A DNA stretch of 64,000 nt from Bacillus sp. FJAT-26390 (GTDB lineage Bacteria; Bacillota; Bacilli; Paenibacillales; Paenibacillaceae): NCBI RefSeq assembly GCF_001682865.1, contig NZ_MAQX01000022.1, forward strand, positions 186,001 to 250,000, written 5' to 3'. The notes below the pieces were generated by a model that worked only from the letters and a program-made list of their open reading frames with translations, had not been told where the DNA came from and searched no databases. The translations under genes and the position numbers were made by a program. Of the stretch, positions 60,735-64,000 are shown piece after piece (position 1 is the stretch's first letter; each line of letters begins with the position of its first letter).

Positions 60735-62675
60735 ATGAGCGCCATCGCAGGAGTTTTTCTAACTGATCAAGGAAGTCATGCATGGAAGCAAGGCGGCTCC
60801 TTAATGGAAGCTTTATCCCGTTACCCTTGTGATGCGGCTCAGGCCTGGCATGAGGAATCTATCTTTCTTGGCTGCCATAACCAGTGGATCACACCAGAGT
60901 CGGTCGGCGAGCGAAATCCGTATGCTGATTCCGAAAGAGGGCTGGTTATAACCGCGGACGCCATCATCGATAACCGGACAGAGCTGTTTAACCTGCTGCA
61001 GGTGGATCTGCACCGACGAAGCCAGATGACCGATAGCGAGCTGATATTGCTAGCTTACGATAAGTATGGCGATGATGTGCCTAAATATTTGGCTGGCGAT
61101 TTTGCTTTTATGATTTGGGATATTCGTAACCGCAAGCTGTTTGGCGCTAGAGATTTCTCTGGAAGCCGTATGCTTTATTATCAGCGGAATGCTGAACGAT
61201 TTGCCTTTTGCTCAACGATAGAGCCGCTGCTTGCGCTTCCTGGAATGGAACGCACGCTGAATGAACATTGGCTTGCCGAGTTTCTAGCGATCGCTGGCAT
61301 GGTAGACGCAGCAGACGCATCCGCAACGGTTTATCGCAATATCGAGCAGTTGCCTCCGTCTCACAGCATTACGATTCAAGACGGGCGGATAACGATAACG
61401 AGATATTATCAGTTTCCTGCGGATGAGCGGGTGCGATTTAAAACGGATGCTGAGTATGTTGAAGCGTTCCAAGAGGTGTTTGGGCAAGCGGTTGCCTCAA
61501 GGCTGCGGACGCATCGCCACGTTGGAGCACAGCTAAGCGGCGGATTGGATTCTGGTTCGATCGTAAGTTTTGCATCAAGGGCATTGCGACCGCAAAATAA
61601 AAAGCTGCATACGTTCAGCTACGTGCCAACATCTGATTTTATCGACTACACAGCAAAATATATGATGACAAATGAGAGGCCGCTTATCGAATCAACTGTC
61701 GAGCATGTCGGGGGGATCGAGGAGCACTACCTCGACTTTCAGGGAAGAGACTCCTACTCCGAGATCGACGGTTTTCTAGATATTATGGAAATGCCTTATA
61801 AGTTTTTTGAGAACTCCTTCTGGATGAGAGGCATGTTCGAGAAGGCACAGGAGCAGGGGGTAGGGGTGCTGCTTAATGGGGGCAGAGGCAATTTGTCGAT
61901 CTCATGGGGATCTGCCATTCCTTATTACGCAACGCTGCTCAAAAAAATGAAATGGGTTAGGCTGCTTCGGGAAATGCGCCAGTACAGCCTCAATATCGGC
62001 TCTGGCCGGGCGCATGTGTTCTCAAATGTTAGCCGGGCGGCATTCCCGCTAATTGAACAATTGCGGCCATTGCAAAATACATACCATTATCCGATGATGA
62101 TCCATCCCGATTTTGCAAGGAAGACGGATGTATTCAATCGGCTGGGCGAGCATGGCATCGATGAATCAGGCTGGTTCGCTGCAAGGGATGTGTATGAGGA
62201 AAGAAAAAGCCATTTCAATGAAGTATTTCATTGGAATGCAGGCAATACGCTCTCGGCAAAGCTGTCGCTCAGGCACGGCCTTTGGAAGCGCGACCCGACC
62301 AATGATATCAGGGTCATTCGCTTTTGCTTGTCGCTGCCGGAGGATCAATACGTTCAGGACGGGATGGACCGTGCTCTGATCAGACGTGCTACGGATAAGC
62401 TGCTGCCCGATGAGGTGAGGCTTAATCAGCGTATTCGCGGGGTGCAAGGAGCGGATTGGGTTCATCGCATGCTGCCTAAATGGCAATCGTTTAAGGATGA
62501 GCTGCGGCAAATGAGCGAAGATCGCTTATTTATGGAGTTCGTTGATGGCAAGGTAATCCGTTCGGCGCTGTCGGGACTGGAGGAAGGCACTCAGTCTAGG
62601 CATGCGGCTGATCCGAATTATAGATTGTTAATGCGCAGCCTTATCGTTTTTCGTTTTCTAAAAAAATTCAATTGA
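60735..62675 (+). CDS. Lasso peptide cyclase (AsnB-like, C protein)
   Basis: A 646-residue asparagine-synthetase homologue. The start is MSAIAGV, so it lacks the Cys that glutamine-using AsnB has at residue 2, as lasso cyclases do. The glutaminase-like half is followed by the ATP-pyrophosphatase motif SGGLDS (268-273) and the C-terminal RGVQGADWVHRMLP. It activates the ring Asp/Glu as an adenylate and closes the macrolactam. GGAGG precedes ATG 60735. The short precursor gene and a kinase follow, as in paeninodin-type clusters. Confidence 0.9.
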   Translation: MSAIAGVFLTDQGSHAWKQGGSLMEALSRYPCDAAQAWHEESIFLGCHNQWITPESVGERNPYADSERGLVITADAIIDNRTELFNLLQVDLHRRSQMTDSELILLAYDKYGDDVPKYLAGDFAFMIWDIRNRKLFGARDFSGSRMLYYQRNAERFAFCSTIEPLLALPGMERTLNEHWLAEFLAIAGMVDAADASATVYRNIEQLPPSHSITIQDGRITITRYYQFPADERVRFKTDAEYVEAFQEVFGQAVASRLRTHRHVGAQLSGGLDSGSIVSFASRALRPQNKKLHTFSYVPTSDFIDYTAKYMMTNERPLIESTVEHVGGIEEHYLDFQGRDSYSEIDGFLDIMEMPYKFFENSFWMRGMFEKAQEQGVGVLLNGGRGNLSISWGSAIPYYATLLKKMKWVRLLREMRQYSLNIGSGRAHVFSNVSRAAFPLIEQLRPLQNTYHYPMMIHPDFARKTDVFNRLGEHGIDESGWFAARDVYEERKSHFNEVFHWNAGNTLSAKLSLRHGLWKRDPTNDIRVIRFCLSLPEDQYVQDGMDRALIRRATDKLLPDEVRLNQRIRGVQGADWVHRMLPKWQSFKDELRQMSEDRLFMEFVDGKVIRSALSGLEEGTQSRHAADPNYRLLMRSLIVFRFLKKFN

Positions 62676-62691
62676 AGGGAGGTGACAATAT

Positions 62692-62835
62692 ATGCAAACG
62701 AAAAAACAATGGAATAAACCTGAGCTAGAGGTCCTTCATGTACATATGACTGCGGCTTCCACGAAAAACGGTCCGTTCACAGATGAGGCTTACGTACCTG
62801 GCCAACATTCTGAAAAGCCACGTTTTACTAGCTAA
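62692..62835 (+). CDS. Lasso peptide precursor, paeninodin-like (A protein)
   Basis: A 47-residue precursor, preceded by a strong ribosome site (GGGAGGTGAC). The leader carries W7-x-x-P10-x-L12-x-x-L15 (WNKPELEVL), equivalent to the YxxPxLxxL motif read by B1 proteins. Conserved Thr20 would be at -2 of the core. The C-terminal part has Asp31 and Glu32 as ring acceptors and ends in Ser47, the residue type phosphorylated by the cluster kinase in paeninodin. Core start is uncertain (Ala22 or Ser23). Confidence 0.85.
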   Translation: MQTKKQWNKPELEVLHVHMTAASTKNGPFTDEAYVPGQHSEKPRFTS

Positions 62836-62858
62836 GGCATTATGGATTCGATTGGTGA

Positions 62859-62895
62859 AGAAAGCCCTTGTACATAAGGTGTATAAGGGCTTTCT
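62859..62895 (+). terminator. Attenuator hairpin between precursor and kinase genes
   Basis: AGAAAGCCCTT and AAGGGCTTTCT form a perfect 11-bp stem, followed after AGC by a T-run. It should raise precursor mRNA above that of the enzymes downstream. Confidence 0.75.
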
Positions 62896-62932
62896 AGCTT
62901 TTTAACCAGAGATTGATGGAGTGAGGACATTG

Positions 62933-63859
62933 ATGGCAACGAAGACAAAAATGGCATATCGCGCATTTGGGCTTACGATTGAAAGCGAGCTGGCCTTGCC
63001 GGAGCTGACCAAAGTGAGCGAGATCGGCGAGCGAACCGATGTGGAGATCATCGTCGATAGCTTTATTAAGGATACGGTACCTTTCGAGCCCTACGACTTT
63101 GTTGTGGAGGAACGCAACGTATCGGTATATATGCCGGATGCTGGATTATTTCGAATAGAAGGCGGCAATAAGATCACGATTTCTCCTATCGTCGGAGCCG
63201 ATGAGGATTTGATCCGGCTATACGTGCTTGGAACCTGTATCGGTGCGGTGCTTCTGCAGCGTGGCCTCTATCCTTTGCATGGGAGCGCCATTGCAATCAA
63301 TGGTAAAGCTTATGCCTTTGTAGGCCATTCGGGAGCGGGGAAATCGACGTTAGCGTCGGCATTGATAAGCTGTGGTTATTCACTGCTCAGCGACGATGTC
63401 ATCGCGGTTTCTTCACTTGCTTCGGATCAACCGCCGCTCGTTATACCGGCTTATCCGCAGCAGAAGCTCTGGCAGCAAAGCTTAGACGCTTTCGGCGTAA
63501 ATAATGATGAGCTTCGAGCCATTTATGGGCGGGAAAATAAATATTGCATCCCGGTAGATTCCGACTTTTGCAGCAGCCCCATGCCGCTTGGCGGCGTGTT
63601 TGAGCTTGTGAAATCGGAGTCGGACGTTTCCGAGGTTGGCATTCATTTTATTCCGAAGCTGGAGCGGCTCGATATTTTATTCCGGCATACCTATAGGCAG
63701 TTTTTGGTGCAAAAGATGGATCTTACGCGGTGGCATTTTACAAATTCCGCTTCGCTTGCTGCTAAACTCCCTATTTATCGATTGGAGAGGCCGCAGACAG
63801 GCTTTACGGCACCGCAGCTCACCCAGCTCATATTAAAAACCATATCCGCGGAGGAATAA
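62933..63859 (+). CDS. Lasso peptide kinase, HprK-like
   Basis: A 308-residue HPr-kinase-type protein. Walker A is GHSGAGKST (about 131-139), preceded by YPLHGSAIAINGKAYAF and followed by the LLSDDVIAVSS motif. It has the N-terminal domain of the PadeK group rather than the HprK N-domain. PadeK phosphorylates the C-terminal Ser side chain of its precursor, and the precursor here ends in Ser. GGAGTGAGG precedes ATG 62933; GTG 62921 is an in-frame alternative. Confidence 0.85.
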   Translation: MATKTKMAYRAFGLTIESELALPELTKVSEIGERTDVEIIVDSFIKDTVPFEPYDFVVEERNVSVYMPDAGLFRIEGGNKITISPIVGADEDLIRLYVLGTCIGAVLLQRGLYPLHGSAIAINGKAYAFVGHSGAGKSTLASALISCGYSLLSDDVIAVSSLASDQPPLVIPAYPQQKLWQQSLDAFGVNNDELRAIYGRENKYCIPVDSDFCSSPMPLGGVFELVKSESDVSEVGIHFIPKLERLDILFRHTYRQFLVQKMDLTRWHFTNSASLAAKLPIYRLERPQTGFTAPQLTQLILKTISAEE

Positions 63860-63862
63860 TAC

Positions 63863-64000
63863 ATGACAAAAAACCACGCCATTACCATTCAAGCTTTATT
63901 TCTGGAGCAGCTCGTCGTTCAAGACGAGAACAATATCGTAAGCGATATGGGCGGTGAGAAGGTCATCTTGAGCATTGAGAATGGCAAATATTATAATCTT
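63863..64000 (+). CDS. PqqD-like leader-binding protein (lasso B1), 3' end cut off
   Basis: Forty-six residues are visible (MTKNHAITIQALFLEQLVVQDEN...). The VVSD-like turn and the ENGKYYNL strand at the end match PqqD/RRE folds, which bind the leader and present it to the B2 protease. GAGG of the kinase stop region provides the ribosome site. The B2 protease, exporter and any further tailoring genes would lie beyond the window. Confidence 0.82.
   Translation, partial: MTKNHAITIQALFLEQLVVQDENNIVSDMGGEKVILSIENGKYYNL

Overview
The window looks like chromosomal DNA from a spore-forming, low-to-moderate GC Firmicute, most likely a Paenibacillus or close relative. The basis is strong Shine-Dalgarno sites, TTG/GTG starts, a gerA-type germination operon, CotH/CotF spore-coat genes, Bacillus-type SinI/SinR proteins, and a paeninodin-type lasso peptide cluster. 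I saw no rRNA, tRNA, insertion sequence, prophage or CRISPR array.

Layout. 1-2.7 kb: end of a zinc-ribbon protein, an MFS permease and a cysteine synthase. 2.7-6.0 kb: a spore-coat locus with a CotH kinase, a small repeat protein and two CotB-like proteins. 6.2-10.7 kb: a three-gene germinant-receptor operon (GerAB, GerAA and GerAC types) and two CotF-like genes. 10.8-16.7 kb: housekeeping genes (AlaR/AlaT-like pair, cobalamin adenosyltransferase, RluA-type pseudouridine synthase, ArsC/Spx-fold protein, DapL-like aminotransferase, 5'-3' exonuclease). 16.8-31.9 kb: an iron-regulated siderophore locus with gene content like staphyloferrin B (SbnA, SbnB, SbnH, three NIS synthetases, MFS exporter), then a binding lipoprotein, two FecCD permeases and a Btr-like AraC regulator. 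Fur-box-like sites lie in both key intergenic regions. 32.1-32.4 kb: an ArsR regulator.

32.6-59.5 kb: a large exopolysaccharide (EPS) locus resembling the B. subtilis eps operon. It starts with a SinR paralogue, then EpsA/EpsB-like genes, a structured leader that fits the EAR (epsC) antitermination RNA, the EpsC/L/M/N-type set for a diacetylbacillosamine-like initiating sugar, many glycosyltransferases, a polymerase, a flippase, a pyruvyl transferase, a membrane-anchored hydrolase, a beta-helix protein and galE. 59.6-60.3 kb: a sinI gene preceded by a perfect Spo0A box and facing a sinR gene tail to tail. 60.7 kb to the end: a lasso peptide cluster (cyclase, precursor, HprK-like kinase, start of the PqqD-like B1 protein) that runs off the window.

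The most interesting signal is a recurring 16-bp palindrome, GTTCTTTATAAAGAAC, whose half-site equals the SinR half-site known from B. subtilis (GTTCTYT). Copies or close variants occur at nine places: the SinR-paralogue promoter, the eps promoter, the EAR leader, a nucleotidyltransferase promoter, the galE promoter, and three times in the lasso promoter region. In two promoters the palindrome fills the 17-bp spacer between consensus -35 and -10 boxes. I infer that one SinI/SinR switch under Spo0A controls both the biofilm polysaccharide and the phosphorylated lasso peptide.
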